NCBI GenBank assembly: GCA_022823775.1
Contig: JAJEHI010000090.1
Location: forward strand, 1-43,150
DNA length: 43,150 nt
Reading direction: 5' to 3'
Source: Defluviicoccus sp.
GTDB lineage: Bacteria; Pseudomonadota; Alphaproteobacteria; MPNO01
Position numbers and translations under genes: made by a program. The notes beneath the pieces are model-generated. The model worked only from the letters and a program-made list of their open reading frames with translations. It was not told the DNA's origin and did not search any database. Of this stretch, positions 31,516-41,817 are shown piece after piece (the first letter of the stretch is position 1; the number at the start of each line of letters is the position of its first letter).

Positions 31516-32172
31516 TCAGGCGCGGGCCGCGCCGACCGCCTCGCGCATCCGCGCGGCGACGTCGTCGATGCCGGCCATCGCGTCGACGCTCCTGAGGATA
31601 CCCTGCTCGCGATAATAGGGGAGCAACGGCTCCGTCTGGGCGTGGTAGGCGGCAAGCCGCGTTTTGACGGTCTCCTCGTTGTCGTCCGGCCGCTGCCTGA
31701 ATTCGGTTCCTCCGCACCGGTCGCAAACGCCTTCCACGGCGGTCGGTCGGAACCGCCTGTGATACCCGGCGCCGCAATCCGCGCAAGCGAAACGTCCCGA
31801 GATGCGTTCGATGAGGATCCCGTCGTCCACCGCCATTTCGATCACGGCATCGAGCCGCCTGCCGGTGCGCCGGAGCATGTCGTCGAGCGACTCGGCCTGG
31901 GCCACGGTGCGGGGAAACCCGTCGAGAATGAAACCGTTGGCGCAATCGGACCGGTCGATCCGCTGCTCGATCATCGTCACCATCACGTCGTCCGGAACGA
32001 GATTGCCGGCCTCCATGATGGGCTTTGCGATCCTGCCGATTTCGCTGCCCGACGCCACGGCGGCCCGCAGCATGTCGCCGGTGGAGAGCTGGACGAGCCC
32101 TTCGGATTCCTCCAGACGTTGGGCCTGGGTGCCCTTGCCGGCGCCCGGAGGACCCAACAGGATCAGGTTCAT
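31516..32172 (-). CDS. adk: Adenylate kinase, zinc-lid type
   Basis: 218 aa. P-loop GPPGAGKGT at 7-15, STGDMLR, GFILDGFPRT and a lid domain with four cysteines (CADC and CDRC), which in this family bind a structural zinc. It converts AMP and ATP to two ADP. The ATG overlaps the secY stop (ATGA). Complete to a normal C-terminus. Next on this strand is the bicupin gene instead of rpsM. Confidence 0.97.
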   Translation of the reverse strand: MNLILLGPPGAGKGTQAQRLEESEGLVQLSTGDMLRAAVASGSEIGRIAKPIMEAGNLVPDDVMVTMIEQRIDRSDCANGFILDGFPRTVAQAESLDDMLRRTGRRLDAVIEMAVDDGILIERISGRFACADCGAGYHRRFRPTAVEGVCDRCGGTEFRQRPDDNEETVKTRLAAYHAQTEPLLPYYREQGILRSVDAMAGIDDVAARMREAVGAARA

Positions 32173-33512
32173 CCGCGCCGTCCTCGCAGCCGCGACTTCT
32201 TGATCAGCCCCTCGTATTGATGGGCGATCAGGTGCGATTGCACCTGGGCCACGGTATCCATGGTGACGGTCACGACGATGAGCAGACTCGTCCCGCCGAA
32301 ATAGAACGGCACCGCATATTGAGAGATCAGGATCTCGGGCAAGATGCTGATCGCGGTGAGATAGATCGCGCCGACCACCGTCAGCCTCGTCAGAATGTAA
32401 TCGAGGTGGTCGGCGGTGTTCTTGCCGGGCCGGATCCCGGGAACGAACCCGCCGTATTTCTTGAGGTTGTCGGCGGTCTCCACGGGATTGAAGACGACCG
32501 AGGTGTAGAAGAACGCGAAGAAGACGATCAGCGCGCCGTAGATGAAGAGGTAGGCGGGCTGGCCGCGCCCCATGAGCGCCGTGATGTCGCCGAGCCAGCC
32601 GGGACCCTGCTGGGAGGAGAACCCGGCGACCGTGATCGGGAGCAGCAGGAGCGAGCTCGCGAAGATCGGCGGGATGACGCCCGCGGTGTTGATCTTGAGC
32701 GGAATGTGCGAGCTCTCGCCGCCGAACATGCGGTTGCCGACCTGGCGCTTCGGATACTGGACGACGACCCGGCGCTGGGCGCGCTCGATGAAAACGATGA
32801 AGGTGATCACGGCGACGGCGAGGATCATCAGGGCGACGATGAAGATCGCGGACAGCGCGCCGGTGCGTCCGAGCTCGAGCGTGCCGGCGAGCGCGGCGGG
32901 GAGGTTCGCGACGATACCCGCGAAGATGATCAGCGAAATGCCGTTTCCGACGCCGCGCGCGGTGACCTGCTCGCCGAGCCACATCAGGAAGATCGTCCCG
33001 CCGACCAGGGTGATCACCGTGGTCGCCCGGAAGAACAGGCCGGGATCCAGCACGGCCGAGCCCTGGCTTCCGGTCATGCCCTCGAGCCCGGCCGCGATTC
33101 CGTAGGCCTGCAGCGCGGCCAGCAGCACCGTGCCGTAGCGGGTGTATTGGTTGATCTTCTTGCGGCCCGGCTCGCCCTCCTTCTTGAGCTGCTCGAAATA
33201 GGGCGAGACCGCGGTGAGCAGCTGCATGATGATCATCGCCGAGATGTACGGCATGATGTTGAGCGCGAAGATCGTCATGCGGCCGAACGCGCCGCCCGCG
33301 AACATGTCGAACATGCCGAGGATGCCGCCCGCCTGCTGGCGGAAAATGTCCTCGAGGATCGCCGGATCGATGCCCGGGATCGGAATATAGGTGCCGAGGC
33401 GATAGACGATCAGCGCGCCGAGCGTGAACCAGATGCGCTTCTTGAGCTCGGTCGCCTTGGCGAAATTGGCGAAGCTGATGTGAGAGGCGAGCTGTTCGGC
33501 CGCCGAAGCCAT
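32169..33512 (-). CDS. secY: Preprotein translocase subunit SecY
   Basis: 447 aa with ten membrane helices. Typical stretches are YIPIPGID near the plug, GRMTIFALNIMPYISAMIIMQLL, and the cytoplasmic loop PGIRPGKNTADHLDYILTRLT. Forms the protein-conducting channel with SecE and SecG. It starts 3 bases after the rplO stop. Confidence 0.98.
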   Translation of the reverse strand: MASAAEQLASHISFANFAKATELKKRIWFTLGALIVYRLGTYIPIPGIDPAILEDIFRQQAGGILGMFDMFAGGAFGRMTIFALNIMPYISAMIIMQLLTAVSPYFEQLKKEGEPGRKKINQYTRYGTVLLAALQAYGIAAGLEGMTGSQGSAVLDPGLFFRATTVITLVGGTIFLMWLGEQVTARGVGNGISLIIFAGIVANLPAALAGTLELGRTGALSAIFIVALMILAVAVITFIVFIERAQRRVVVQYPKRQVGNRMFGGESSHIPLKINTAGVIPPIFASSLLLLPITVAGFSSQQGPGWLGDITALMGRGQPAYLFIYGALIVFFAFFYTSVVFNPVETADNLKKYGGFVPGIRPGKNTADHLDYILTRLTVVGAIYLTAISILPEILISQYAVPFYFGGTSLLIVVTVTMDTVAQVQSHLIAHQYEGLIKKSRLRGRRG

Positions 33513-33515
33513 GGG

Positions 33516-34040
33516 CTAGTCCCCCGACCCTGCGCCGTCCCCGTCGTTCCCGTCCGATGCCTTTACGGCCCTGGCGCGTGCCCCGGCATCGACCGAGATG
33601 CTGCCTCCCGCTTTCTCCACCGCCTCGACGGCCGCCTTCGACGCGCCCGAGACCCGCAGGGTCACGCTCGCGGCGATCTCCCCCTTGGCGAGGATGCGGA
33701 TGCCGTCCCGGCGGGTCTTGATCAGCCCGGAAGCGACCAGCGCCTCCTCGTCGATGGGCTGCTTGGGATCGATCTTGCCCGCGTCGATCGCCGCCTGCAG
33801 ACGGCCCAGATTGAGCACGCGGTAGTTCTTGCGGAAGATGTTGTGGAAGCCGCGCTTGGGAAGGCGCCGGTAGAGCGGCATCTGGCCACCCTCGAATCCG
33901 AGCAGCGACACGCCGCTGCGCGACTTCTGGCCCTTCTGGCCCTTGCCTGAGGTCTTGCCGCGGCCGGAGCCGATGCCTCGGCCGACGCGCTTGCGGGGCC
34001 GTTTCGCACCGGGGTTGTCGCGGATTTCGTTCAACTTCAT
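33516..34040 (-). CDS. rplO: 50S ribosomal protein L15
   Basis: 174 aa. The glycine-rich N-terminus [27 protein letters not shown] and [13 protein letters not shown] are diagnostic. It is longer than E. coli L15 (144 aa) because of a C-terminal tail of Ala, Gly and Asp ([14 protein letters not shown]). Confidence 0.97.
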   Translation of the reverse strand: MKLNEIRDNPGAKRPRKRVGRGIGSGRGKTSGKGQKGQKSRSGVSLLGFEGGQMPLYRRLPKRGFHNIFRKNYRVLNLGRLQAAIDAGKIDPKQPIDEEALVASGLIKTRRDGIRILAKGEIAASVTLRVSGASKAAVEAVEKAGGSISVDAGARARAVKASDGNDGDGAGSGD

Positions 34041-34061
34041 CGAATCGCTCCCGGCCTTCCC

Positions 34062-34265
34062 CTAGTCCCGCTCGTCCACGGAAACCAGATGCGCGACCTT
34101 GCGGATCATACCGCGTACCGCGGGCGTGTCCTCAAGCTCGCGGGTGCGGTGCATCTTGTTGAGCCCGAGCCCGATCAACGTCGCCCGCTGGTCCTTGGGA
34201 CGGCCGATCGGGCTCCTGATCTGGGTGACGGTGACCGTCCCGGGCTTGTCGGCCTTCCTAGCCAT
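34062..34265 (-). CDS. rpmD: 50S ribosomal protein L30
   Basis: 67 aa. [42 protein letters not shown] covers the whole L30 fold. The start overlaps the end of rpsE by 8 bases, so it is coupled to it. Confidence 0.97.
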   Translation of the reverse strand: MARKADKPGTVTVTQIRSPIGRPKDQRATLIGLGLNKMHRTRELEDTPAVRGMIRKVAHLVSVDERD

Positions 34266-34854
34266 TGGCCTCGGCTCCCGCCGCCTGGCTCCGGGTGTCC
34301 TCGCCGGCGCGGCGTCCGACGATATCGCTGACCTTCTTGCCGCGCCGCGCCGCGACGGAGCGCGGCGAATTGAGCCGCGACAACCCGTCGAAGGTCGCCT
34401 TGACCATGTTGTAGGGGTTGGCGGTGCCGATCGACTTGGCGACCACGTCGGCCACGCCCAGCGTCTCGAAGACCGCGCGCATCGGCCCGCCGGCGATAAT
34501 GCCCGTTCCCGGCGGCGCGGCGCGCAGCACGACCCGTCCGGCGCCGAAGCGGCCGACGATATCGTGGTGCAGCGTGCGCCCTTCGCGCAGCGGCACGCGG
34601 ATCAGCTTGCGCTTGGCCTGCTCGGTCGCCTTGCGGATCGCTTCCGGCACCTCGCGGGCCTTGCCGCTCCCGTAGCCGACGCGGCCCTTGGCGTCGCCCA
34701 CCACCACCAGCGCGGCGAAGCCGAACCTGCGCCCGCCCTTCACCACCTTGGCGACGCGGTTGATGCTGACCAGCTTGTCGACGAGCTCGCTCTGCTCCGA
34801 ATCTTCGGAGCGCCGGTTACCGCGGTCGGATCGGGGATTTCGTGCCATCGTCAA
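34258..34854 (-). CDS. rpsE: 30S ribosomal protein S5
   Basis: 198 aa. The double-stranded RNA-binding region ([30 protein letters not shown]) and the C-terminal [33 protein letters not shown] are intact. A short N-terminal arm and a longer C-terminus than E. coli S5 are normal for alphaproteobacteria. Confidence 0.98.
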   Translation of the reverse strand: MTMARNPRSDRGNRRSEDSEQSELVDKLVSINRVAKVVKGGRRFGFAALVVVGDAKGRVGYGSGKAREVPEAIRKATEQAKRKLIRVPLREGRTLHHDIVGRFGAGRVVLRAAPPGTGIIAGGPMRAVFETLGVADVVAKSIGTANPYNMVKATFDGLSRLNSPRSVAARRGKKVSDIVGRRAGEDTRSQAAGAEANG

Positions 34855-34858
34855 ATCC

Positions 34859-35221
34859 TCAGAACGCCAGACCGCTTTCGCGGGCCGCGTCGGCGAGGGC
34901 CTTCACCCTGCCATGATAAACATAGGAGCCGCGGTCGAAGACGACTTCCTTGACCCCGTTGGCGATCGCGCGCTCGGCGACCAGCCGGCCGATCGTCGTC
35001 GCCGCTTCCTTGTCGGCGCCGCTCTTGAGGCTCTCGCGCAGCTCCTTTTCCAGGCTGGAGGCCGCGGCCAGAGTGCGACCGGCGCGGTCGTCGATCACCT
35101 GGGCCGAAATGTTCCTGTTCGACCGGAAGACCGACAGCCGCGGGCGGTCTTCGTTGCGACGCTTGAGCCGCCGCCGCACCCTGGCGCGACGCTTCGCGGC
35201 GATTTCGGACACGTTTGCCAT
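34859..35221 (-). CDS. rplR: 50S ribosomal protein L18
   Basis: 120 aa. [25 protein letters not shown] and [28 protein letters not shown] are diagnostic of this 5S rRNA-binding protein. Starts 9 bases after rplF. Confidence 0.97.
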   Translation of the reverse strand: MANVSEIAAKRRARVRRRLKRRNEDRPRLSVFRSNRNISAQVIDDRAGRTLAAASSLEKELRESLKSGADKEAATTIGRLVAERAIANGVKEVVFDRGSYVYHGRVKALADAARESGLAF

Positions 35222-35230
35222 CGAACGCCC

Positions 35231-35764
35231 TTACTTCTTCTTGCCTTCCTTGCGGACGATGATCTCGTTCGCATAGCGGATACCCTTGCCCTTGTACGGC
35301 TCCGGCTTTCGATAGGCCCGGATCTCGGCGGCGACCTGGCCGACCTGCTGGCGGTCGATGCCGGAGACCGCGATGTGGGTGGGCCGTTCGCAGGCGATTT
35401 CGATTCCGTCGGGGATCGCGTGCCGGACCTCGTGGCTGTAGCCGAGCTGAAGGACGAGCTCCCTGCCCTCGACCGCCGCGCGGTAGCCGACGCCGGTGAT
35501 TTCGAGCTCGACCTTGAAGCCCTCGCTGACGCCGGTAACGATGTTCTGCAAGAGGCTCCGCGTCGTCCCCCACATCGCGCGGGCGCGCTTGGATTCGCCG
35601 CGCGGCGCCACCGTCAGCTTGCCGTCTTCCTGGGTCAGCTCGACATCGTCGGACAGCGTCATCGACAGCGCGCCGAGCTTCCCCTTCGCGTTGATCTCGC
35701 GTCCGGCGACCGCCACCTCGACGCCCGCCGGCAGCGTGACCGGTACCTGTCCCACTCTCGACAT
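35231..35764 (-). CDS. rplF: 50S ribosomal protein L6
   Basis: 177 aa, the usual length. SRVGQVPVTLPAGVEV opens the protein and the C-terminal repeat has IRAYRKPEPYKGKGIRYANE, a nearly invariant L6 stretch. Confidence 0.98.
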   Translation of the reverse strand: MSRVGQVPVTLPAGVEVAVAGREINAKGKLGALSMTLSDDVELTQEDGKLTVAPRGESKRARAMWGTTRSLLQNIVTGVSEGFKVELEITGVGYRAAVEGRELVLQLGYSHEVRHAIPDGIEIACERPTHIAVSGIDRQQVGQVAAEIRAYRKPEPYKGKGIRYANEIIVRKEGKKK

Positions 35765-35772
35765 GCCGCCTC

Positions 35773-36171
35773 CTAAAACACCATGCAGAGGACCTCGCCG
35801 CCGACATTGGCGGCACGGGCCTCGCCGTCGGACATCACGCCCTGCGGGGTGGACAGGATCGAGATGCCGAGTCCGTTATAGACCGGCGAGAGGTCCTTGA
35901 TCTTGGAATAGACCCGCCGCCCGGGCTTGGAGACCCGTCGGATCTCGCGGATCACGGGCTCGCCGTCGTGGTATTTCAGCTCGATCCGCAGTTCGGAAAT
36001 CCCCTTCTTCAGCTCGCTCTCGCTGTAGCCGCGGATGAATCCTTCGCGCTGGAGCACGTCGAGCACGTTCGCGCGCAGCCTGGAGGCGGGCGTGTCGACG
36101 GCCGACTTGTGCGCCCGCTGACCGTTGCGGATACGGGTCAGCATATCGCCGAGGGGATCGCTCATCGTCAT
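35773..36171 (-). CDS. rpsH: 30S ribosomal protein S8
   Basis: 132 aa from the first of two nearby ATGs, chosen because GGAGG lies nine bases before it. [14 protein letters not shown] at the start and [27 protein letters not shown] at the end are diagnostic. In E. coli S8 represses translation of the spc operon; whether it does so here is not visible. Confidence 0.98.
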   Translation of the reverse strand: MTMSDPLGDMLTRIRNGQRAHKSAVDTPASRLRANVLDVLQREGFIRGYSESELKKGISELRIELKYHDGEPVIREIRRVSKPGRRVYSKIKDLSPVYNGLGISILSTPQGVMSDGEARAANVGGEVLCMVF

Positions 36172-36184
36172 CGCCGCGATCCTC

Positions 36185-36490
36185 CTACCAGCTCGACTTG
36201 ACCATGCCGGGGATCAGCCCGAACGCGGCGAGCTCGCGCAGCGCGATCCTGGAGATGCGGAACTTGCGGTAGTAGCCGCGCGGCCGCCCGCTCAACTCGC
36301 AGCGGTTCCGGATCCGCACCGGCGAGCCGTTGCGATTCATCTTGGCGAGCCTGAGGCGCGCGTTGAACCGCTCCTCCATCGGCAGGTCGCGGTCGTTCGC
36401 GATCTCCTTCAACGCCTTGCGCTTGCCCGCGTCCCGGGCGGCCAGCCGCTTGCGCTTGTTGTTTCTCTCTACGGCGCTTTTCTTCGCCAT
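36185..36490 (-). CDS. rpsN: 30S ribosomal protein S14, zinc-independent type
   Basis: 101 aa, the long form. [27 protein letters not shown] is diagnostic. The CxxC pairs of the short zinc form are absent, leaving a single Cys. Confidence 0.97.
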   Translation of the reverse strand: MAKKSAVERNNKRKRLAARDAGKRKALKEIANDRDLPMEERFNARLRLAKMNRNGSPVRIRNRCELSGRPRGYYRKFRISRIALRELAAFGLIPGMVKSSW

Positions 36491-36513
36491 TCGTTCGTTC
36501 CCGATCCTTTACC

Positions 36514-37056
36514 TCAGTTCACGAAGGGAAACTGAAATCCCCTGAGCAGCGACCTCGCCTCCTCGTCGGTCCCCGCGGTGGTGACGACGATGACATCCAT
36601 GCCCCGCATCTGGTCGACCGCGTCGTAATCGATCTCGGGGAAGACGATCTGCTCCTTCAACCCCATCGCGTAGTTGCCGTTGCCGTCGAAGCTGTTCGGC
36701 GACAGTCCGCGGAAGTCGCGCACCCGCGGCAGGGCGATGGTGATCAGACGGTCGAGGAACTCGTACATCATCGCCCGCCTGAGCGTGACCTTCACGCCGA
36801 CCGCCATGCCCTCGCGCAGCTTGAACTGGGCAACCGACTTGCGGGCGCGGATGACGATCGGCTTCTGGCCGGCGATCAGCGTCATGTCCCGGGAGGCCGC
36901 GTCGATTTTCTTGGAATCGCCGACCGCCTCGCCGACCCCCATGTTGAGGACGACCTTCTCCAGCCTCGGCACCTGCATGGCGTTGGCGTAGCCGAACTCC
37001 TCCCGCAGCGCGGGCCGGACGACCTGTTCGTAGTGTTCCTGAAGGCGGGCTGGCAT
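36514..37056 (-). CDS. rplE: 50S ribosomal protein L5
   Basis: 180 aa. [18 protein letters not shown] and [35 protein letters not shown] are typical L5 segments. Binds 5S rRNA. Confidence 0.98.
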   Translation of the reverse strand: MPARLQEHYEQVVRPALREEFGYANAMQVPRLEKVVLNMGVGEAVGDSKKIDAASRDMTLIAGQKPIVIRARKSVAQFKLREGMAVGVKVTLRRAMMYEFLDRLITIALPRVRDFRGLSPNSFDGNGNYAMGLKEQIVFPEIDYDAVDQMRGMDVIVVTTAGTDEEARSLLRGFQFPFVN

Positions 37057-37067
37057 CGTCTTCGTCC

Positions 37068-37406
37068 CTAGTCGATCAACTCGCCGGACGCCTTGGCGTA
37101 GCGTACCTTGCGGCCGTCCTCGAGCATCCTGAAACCGACGCGCGTCGGCTTGTCGGAAGCGGGGTCGAGCAGCGCCACGTTGGAAACGTGGATCGGGGCT
37201 TCCTTCTCCACGATGCCGCCGGTCTGCGTCTGACTAGGACGGGTGTGGCGCTTGACGATGTTGACCCCCTGGACGATCAGCCGCCCTTCCCTGGGCATCG
37301 CCTTGAGCACGCTGCCGCGCTTTCCCTTGTCGCGCCCGGTCAGCACGATCACGTTGTCTCCCTTGCGGATCCGCTTGATCCGGCCGCCCTTCGCCGCCCG
37401 TCCCAT
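37068..37406 (-). CDS. rplX: 50S ribosomal protein L24
   Basis: 112 aa from the ATG at 37406, one base after the rplN stop; an upstream in-frame start would overlap rplN. KOW-motif sequence [22 protein letters not shown] and [10 protein letters not shown] identify it. Confidence 0.97.
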   Translation of the reverse strand: MGRAAKGGRIKRIRKGDNVIVLTGRDKGKRGSVLKAMPREGRLIVQGVNIVKRHTRPSQTQTGGIVEKEAPIHVSNVALLDPASDKPTRVGFRMLEDGRKVRYAKASGELID

Positions 37407-37407
37407 G

Positions 37408-37776
37408 TCACAGCACCTCCGGCGCAAGCGAGATGATCTTCATGTATTGCTTGGCGCGCAGCTCGCGGGTCACGGGGCCGAAGATGCGCGTGCCGATAGG
37501 CTCGCCGGCGGCGCTGATGAGGACGGCGGCGTTGCGGTCGAACCGGATAGCGGTGCCGTCGGGCCGGCGGATCTCCTTGGCGGTACGGACCACCACCGCC
37601 CGGTGGATGTCGCCCTTCTTCACGCGGCCGCGCGGGATCGCCTCCTTGACGGAAACCACGATTACGTCGCCGACCGACGCCCAGCGGCGCCTGGAGCCGC
37701 CCAGAATGCGGATGCACTGCACCCGGCGGGCGCCCGAGTTATCCGCTACGTCGAGATTGCTTTCGGCCTGAATCAT
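37408..37776 (-). CDS. rplN: 50S ribosomal protein L14
   Basis: 122 aa, the universal length. [27 protein letters not shown] and the C-terminal [28 protein letters not shown] are diagnostic. Confidence 0.98.
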   Translation of the reverse strand: MIQAESNLDVADNSGARRVQCIRILGGSRRRWASVGDVIVVSVKEAIPRGRVKKGDIHRAVVVRTAKEIRRPDGTAIRFDRNAAVLISAAGEPIGTRIFGPVTRELRAKQYMKIISLAPEVL

Positions 37777-37783
37777 ACCGTCC

Positions 37784-38035
37784 TCACGTCGCCGAGGCCG
37801 CGCCCGCCTCGTCGATCACTTCCCACCGCTTGGACCGGGACAGCGGCCGGCACTCGCGGATGCGCACCACGTCGCCTTCCTTGCAGCGGTTCCCGGCGTC
37901 GTGCGCCGTGAACTTGCCCGACCGGCGGACGATCTTCTTGTAGATCGGGTGCCGCACGCGGCGTTCAACCCGGACCACCACGGTCTTGTCCATCTTGTCG
38001 CTGACCACGACACCTTGCAGAACGCGTCTCGGCAC
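37784..38035 (-). CDS. rpsQ: 30S ribosomal protein S17
   Basis: 83 aa. [29 protein letters not shown] and [24 protein letters not shown] are typical. Begins 3 bases after rpmC. Confidence 0.97.
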   Translation of the reverse strand: MPRRVLQGVVVSDKMDKTVVVRVERRVRHPIYKKIVRRSGKFTAHDAGNRCKEGDVVRIRECRPLSRSKRWEVIDEAGAASAT

Positions 38036-38038
38036 CGC

Positions 38039-38245
38039 TCAGCCCTCCTTTTCGGCCGCGCGGCGGCGCTCGTTGACGATGGTCTGGATGCGCGCGATGT
38101 CGCGCCTGACCTCGCGCACGCGGGACGTGGCCTCGAGCTGCCCGCTGGCGCGCTGAAAGCGGAGGTTGAGCGCTTCCTTGCGGAGCGACCTCAGCTGTTC
38201 GGTGAGCTCGTCGGGCGTTTTCTGCCTGACTTCGGCGGCCTTCAT
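38039..38245 (-). CDS. rpmC: 50S ribosomal protein L29
   Basis: 68 aa from the ATG at 38245, two bases after the rplP stop. [30 protein letters not shown] is diagnostic of the helical hairpin near the exit tunnel. Confidence 0.97.
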   Translation of the reverse strand: MKAAEVRQKTPDELTEQLRSLRKEALNLRFQRASGQLEATSRVREVRRDIARIQTIVNERRRAAEKEG

Positions 38246-38247
38246 GG

Positions 38248-38667
38248 TCAACTGCCTCCCGCCAGGCGCTGCACGAAGCGCACGGGGATCGGCAGCTTCG
38301 CCGCGGCGAGGGACAGCGCGCTGCGAGCGACATCGTCGGGGACGCCGTCGATCTCGAACATGATCCGGCCCGGCTTCACCCGGCACGCCCAGTATTCGGG
38401 CGTGCCCTTGCCCTTGCCCTGGCGCACCTCGGCCGGTTTCTGCGACACCGGAACATCGGGGAAGATGCGGATCCAGACACGGCCGGAGCGCTTCATGTGG
38501 CGCGTGATCGCGCGCCGCGAGGCCTCGATCTGGCGCGCGGTGACGCGGCCCGGCCCCATCGCCTTCAGCCCGTAGGCGCCGAAATTGAGGGTCGTGCCGG
38601 CCTTGGCGTTGCCGTGAATCCGGCCCTTGTGGGCCTTTCTGAATTTCGTTCGCTTCGGGCTCAGCAT
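38248..38667 (-). CDS. rplP: 50S ribosomal protein L16
   Basis: 139 aa from the ATG at 38667. [19 protein letters not shown] is the canonical start; [26 protein letters not shown] and the tail [12 protein letters not shown] follow. Reading further upstream is a shadow of rpsC. Confidence 0.98.
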   Translation of the reverse strand: MLSPKRTKFRKAHKGRIHGNAKAGTTLNFGAYGLKAMGPGRVTARQIEASRRAITRHMKRSGRVWIRIFPDVPVSQKPAEVRQGKGKGTPEYWACRVKPGRIMFEIDGVPDDVARSALSLAAAKLPIPVRFVQRLAGGS

Positions 38668-38689
38668 CGCTCGGTACCCCTGGTGCCGC

Positions 38690-39367
38690 CTAGCGGGCGG
38701 TCTGCATTTCCTGGTTGGTCCTGTCGAGCGCCATCGGGTCGTGGGCCATGATCTCGCCCTTGAAGACCCAGACCTTGACGCCGCAGGTGCCGTAGGTGGT
38801 CCGCGCCGTCGCGATCCCGTAATCGACATTGGCGCGCAGCGTGTGCAGCGGCACCCGGCCCTCGCGATACCACTCCATCCGCGCGATCTCGGCCCCGCCG
38901 AGGCGGCCGCCGCAATTGATCCGGATGCCTTCGGCGCCGAGACGCATCGCCGACTGGACCGCGCGCTTCATCGCGCGGCGGAACGCGACCCGGCGTTCGA
39001 GCTGCTGCGCGATGTTCTCCGCCACCAGCTTGGCGTCGATCTCCGGCTTGCGGAACTCGACGATGTTGATGTGGACGTCGGAATCGGTCATCCGCGAGAC
39101 GTCCTGGCGGAGCTTCTCGATATCGGCGCCCTTCTTGCCGATCACCACGCCGGGCCGCGCCGAATGGATCGTCACCCGTGCCTTTTTGGCGGGCCGCTCG
39201 ATGACCACCCGGCTGACGCCGGCCTGGGACAGGCGCTTGAACAGGTAGTCCCGCAGCTTGAGATCCTCGTGCAGCAGGTCGCCGTACTGCGTATCGGCGT
39301 ACCACCGCGAATCCCAGGTGCGGTTGATACCGACCCTGAGCCCTACCGGATTGACCTTCTGACCCAT
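38690..39367 (-). CDS. rpsC: 30S ribosomal protein S3
   Basis: 225 aa. [25 protein letters not shown] is canonical, with the KH-domain [14 protein letters not shown] in the middle. The ATG shares one base with the rplV stop (TGATG). Confidence 0.98.
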   Translation of the reverse strand: MGQKVNPVGLRVGINRTWDSRWYADTQYGDLLHEDLKLRDYLFKRLSQAGVSRVVIERPAKKARVTIHSARPGVVIGKKGADIEKLRQDVSRMTDSDVHINIVEFRKPEIDAKLVAENIAQQLERRVAFRRAMKRAVQSAMRLGAEGIRINCGGRLGGAEIARMEWYREGRVPLHTLRANVDYGIATARTTYGTCGVKVWVFKGEIMAHDPMALDRTNQEMQTAR

Positions 39368-39756
39368 CAGGCGTTTTCCTCGTCTTCCCCGCGTTCGCGT
39401 ACCACGACGGTCAGGTTGCTGAACGGTTTTTCCAGCCGCCCGACGCGCCCCCGCGCGCGCGCGCGAAACCTTTTCATCACGAAGCTGCGCCCGACATGGG
39501 CCTCGGCCACAACGAGCCGGTCGACATCGAGCTGATGGTTGTTCTCCGCGTTGGCGATCGCCGATTGCAGCACCTTGCGGACATCCTTCGCGACGCGCCG
39601 ACGCGAAAATGCGAGCGCGGTGAGCGCCTGCGAGGCATCCATGCCACGGATCATCCGCGCAACGAGGTTGAGCTTGCGCGGGCTGACATGGATCGCCTTG
39701 AGATAGGCCATCGCCTCATTCTCGTCCAGGCGCGGCGGTGCCGACGGCTTGCCCAT
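39367..39756 (-). CDS. rplV: 50S ribosomal protein L22
   Basis: 129 aa with a short N-terminal extension. [29 protein letters not shown] and [27 protein letters not shown] are typical; the loop lines the exit tunnel. Starts one base after rpsS. Confidence 0.98.
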   Translation of the reverse strand: MGKPSAPPRLDENEAMAYLKAIHVSPRKLNLVARMIRGMDASQALTALAFSRRRVAKDVRKVLQSAIANAENNHQLDVDRLVVAEAHVGRSFVMKRFRARARGRVGRLEKPFSNLTVVVRERGEDEENA

Positions 39757-39757
39757 C

Positions 39758-40036
39758 TCAACCCCGCCTGGCGCGCTTGTCGGCCGCGTGGCCGTGATAG
39801 GTGCGCGTCATCGCGAATTCGCCGAACTTGTGGCCGACCATGTTCTCGGTCACCAGAACGGGCAGGAATTTCTGCCCGTTGTGGACGCCGAAGGTGAGGC
39901 CGACGAACTGCGGCAGGATCGTCGAGCGCCGGGACCATGTCCTGATGATCTCCTTGCGCCCGGACTCGCGGACCCTCTCGGCTTTCTTCAGCAGATAGCC
40001 GTCCACGAAGGGCCCTTTCCAAACCGAACGAGACAC
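39758..40036 (-). CDS. rpsS: 30S ribosomal protein S19
   Basis: 92 aa, the usual length. [15 protein letters not shown] at the start and [25 protein letters not shown] at the end are diagnostic. Confidence 0.98.
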   Translation of the reverse strand: MSRSVWKGPFVDGYLLKKAERVRESGRKEIIRTWSRRSTILPQFVGLTFGVHNGQKFLPVLVTENMVGHKFGEFAMTRTYHGHAADKRARRG

Positions 40037-40048
40037 CGTCTGCCCCCT

Positions 40049-40879
40049 CTATCTCTTGTGACGCCGGCGCATGATGAGCGAGTCGCTCTTCTTCTTGCCG
40101 CGCCGCGTCCGCTTGCCCTTGGTCGGCACGCCCCAGGGCGTCACCGGGTGGCGGCCGCCGGAACTCCGCCCCTCGCCGCCGCCGTGCGGATGGTCGACCG
40201 GGTTCATCGCGACGCCGCGTACCGAAGGCCGCTTGCCGAGCCAGCGGTTCCGCCCGGCCTTGGCCTTCTTGATGTTCTGGTTGTCCGAATTGGATACCGC
40301 GCCGATCGTCGCCATGCAGCGCGCCGGCACCATCCGCGCCTCGCCGGAGGTCAGGCGAAGCTGGGCATAGCCCGAATCCTTGCCGACCAGCTGGGCGTAG
40401 GTGCCCGCCGCGCGCGCGATCTGGGCGCCCTTGCCGGGGCGCATCTCGATATTGTGGACGATCGTCCCGACCGGGATGTTCTCCATCGGCATCGCGTTGC
40501 CGGGCTTGACGTCCACCGAGCGACCGGCGACCACCACGTCGCCGACGGCGAGGCGCTGCGGGGCGACGATGTAGCTCTGTTCCCCGTCCTCGTATTTGAG
40601 CAGGGCTATGAAAGCCGACCGGTTGGGATCGTACTCGATGCGTTCGACCGTGGCGGGAACGTCGAACTTGCGGCGCTTGAAGTCGATCTTGCGGTAAAGC
40701 CGCTTGTGGCCGCCGCCGCGCCGCCTGGCGGTGATCCGTCCCGCGTTGTTGCGCCCGCCCTTGGACGACAGGCCCTCGGTCAGCTTCTTGACCGGGCGTC
40801 CCTTCCACAGCTCCGAGCGGTCGACGAGAATCAGCCCGCGCTGCGAGGACGTGATCGGGTTGTACTTCTTGAGCGCCAT
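40049..40879 (-). CDS. rplB: 50S ribosomal protein L2
   Basis: 276 aa. [11 protein letters not shown] near the start and the peptidyl-transferase-supporting [29 protein letters not shown] near the end are nearly invariant in L2. Begins 3 bases after rplW. Confidence 0.98.
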   Translation of the reverse strand: MALKKYNPITSSQRGLILVDRSELWKGRPVKKLTEGLSSKGGRNNAGRITARRRGGGHKRLYRKIDFKRRKFDVPATVERIEYDPNRSAFIALLKYEDGEQSYIVAPQRLAVGDVVVAGRSVDVKPGNAMPMENIPVGTIVHNIEMRPGKGAQIARAAGTYAQLVGKDSGYAQLRLTSGEARMVPARCMATIGAVSNSDNQNIKKAKAGRNRWLGKRPSVRGVAMNPVDHPHGGGEGRSSGGRHPVTPWGVPTKGKRTRRGKKKSDSLIMRRRHKR

Positions 40880-40882
40880 CGC

Positions 40883-41200
40883 CTAGACCCCCGTCGTCAC
40901 GTCGATCGACTGGCCTTCGGCGAGCGAGACCATGGCCTTCTTGTAATCCGGCCGCTTTCCGACGCGGCCGCGGAAGCGCTTCACCTTGCCCTTCTGTCGG
41001 ATCGTGTTGACCGCGGTGACCTCGACGTCGAACAGCTTCTCCACCGCCGCCTTGATCTCCGGCTTGGTGGCGTCGAGCGGCACGCGGAAGGTGACCTGGT
41101 TGTGCTCGCTCGCCATCGTCGACTTCTCGGTGATGACCGGCGAGCGCAGGAGCTCGCAGGCGCGGCCCTCGGAGACCCGTACGGGACCGGTGCGCTTCAT
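40883..41200 (-). CDS. rplW: 50S ribosomal protein L23
   Basis: 105 aa. [43 protein letters not shown] is diagnostic. Docking site for trigger factor and SRP. Its ATG overlaps the rplD stop. Confidence 0.97.
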   Translation of the reverse strand: MKRTGPVRVSEGRACELLRSPVITEKSTMASEHNQVTFRVPLDATKPEIKAAVEKLFDVEVTAVNTIRQKGKVKRFRGRVGKRPDYKKAMVSLAEGQSIDVTTGV

Positions 41201-41817
41201 GACAGGCGCTCCTCGAGATGGGTCACCGCGTCGCGCGTCAGCACCAGCGTATCGCGCCGCAGGATGTCGTAGACGTTGGCGCCCTGCTGCGGCAGCACGT
41301 CGATATTGGGCAGGTTGGCGGCGGCGCGGGCGAAGTTCGCGTCGAGTTCCGGCCCGTCGATGATCAGCGCGGAGGTCCAGCCGAGAGCGGCGATCCGCTC
41401 GGCGAGCGCGGCGGTCTTGTGATCGTCCGCCTTGGCAGCGTCGAGGACGATCAGCCGCCCCTCCTCGCGCTTGCTCGACAGCGCGGAGCGCAGGGCGAGC
41501 CGGCGCACCTTCTTGGGCAGCTTGTGGGCGTGGCTGCGCGGCTTGGGCCCGAAGGTCACCGCGCCGCCCGCGAACTGGGGCGACCGCCGGCTGCCGTGAC
41601 GGGCGCGTCCGGTGCCCTTCTGCTTGTAGGGCTTGGCGGTGGTCCCGCGAATCTCGCTGATGCCCTTGGTGTTGTGGGTGCCGGCACGGCGCTTGGCGCG
41701 CTGCCAGTTGACGACGCGCGCGAGGATGTCGCCCCGCACCGGCGCGGCGAAGACCGGATCGGCGAGCTCGATCGAGCCCGCTTTCTCGTTGTCCAGGGTC
41801 ACGACATCAGCCTTCAT
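41197..41817 (-). CDS. rplD: 50S ribosomal protein L4
   Basis: 206 aa. The loop [35 protein letters not shown] is nearly invariant. In E. coli L4 is the autogenous repressor of the S10 operon; the corresponding leader would lie outside this window or in the tuf-rpsJ gap. The start overlaps the rplC end by 11 bases. Confidence 0.98.
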   Translation of the reverse strand: MKADVVTLDNEKAGSIELADPVFAAPVRGDILARVVNWQRAKRRAGTHNTKGISEIRGTTAKPYKQKGTGRARHGSRRSPQFAGGAVTFGPKPRSHAHKLPKKVRRLALRSALSSKREEGRLIVLDAAKADDHKTAALAERIAALGWTSALIIDGPELDANFARAAANLPNIDVLPQQGANVYDILRRDTLVLTRDAVTHLEERLS

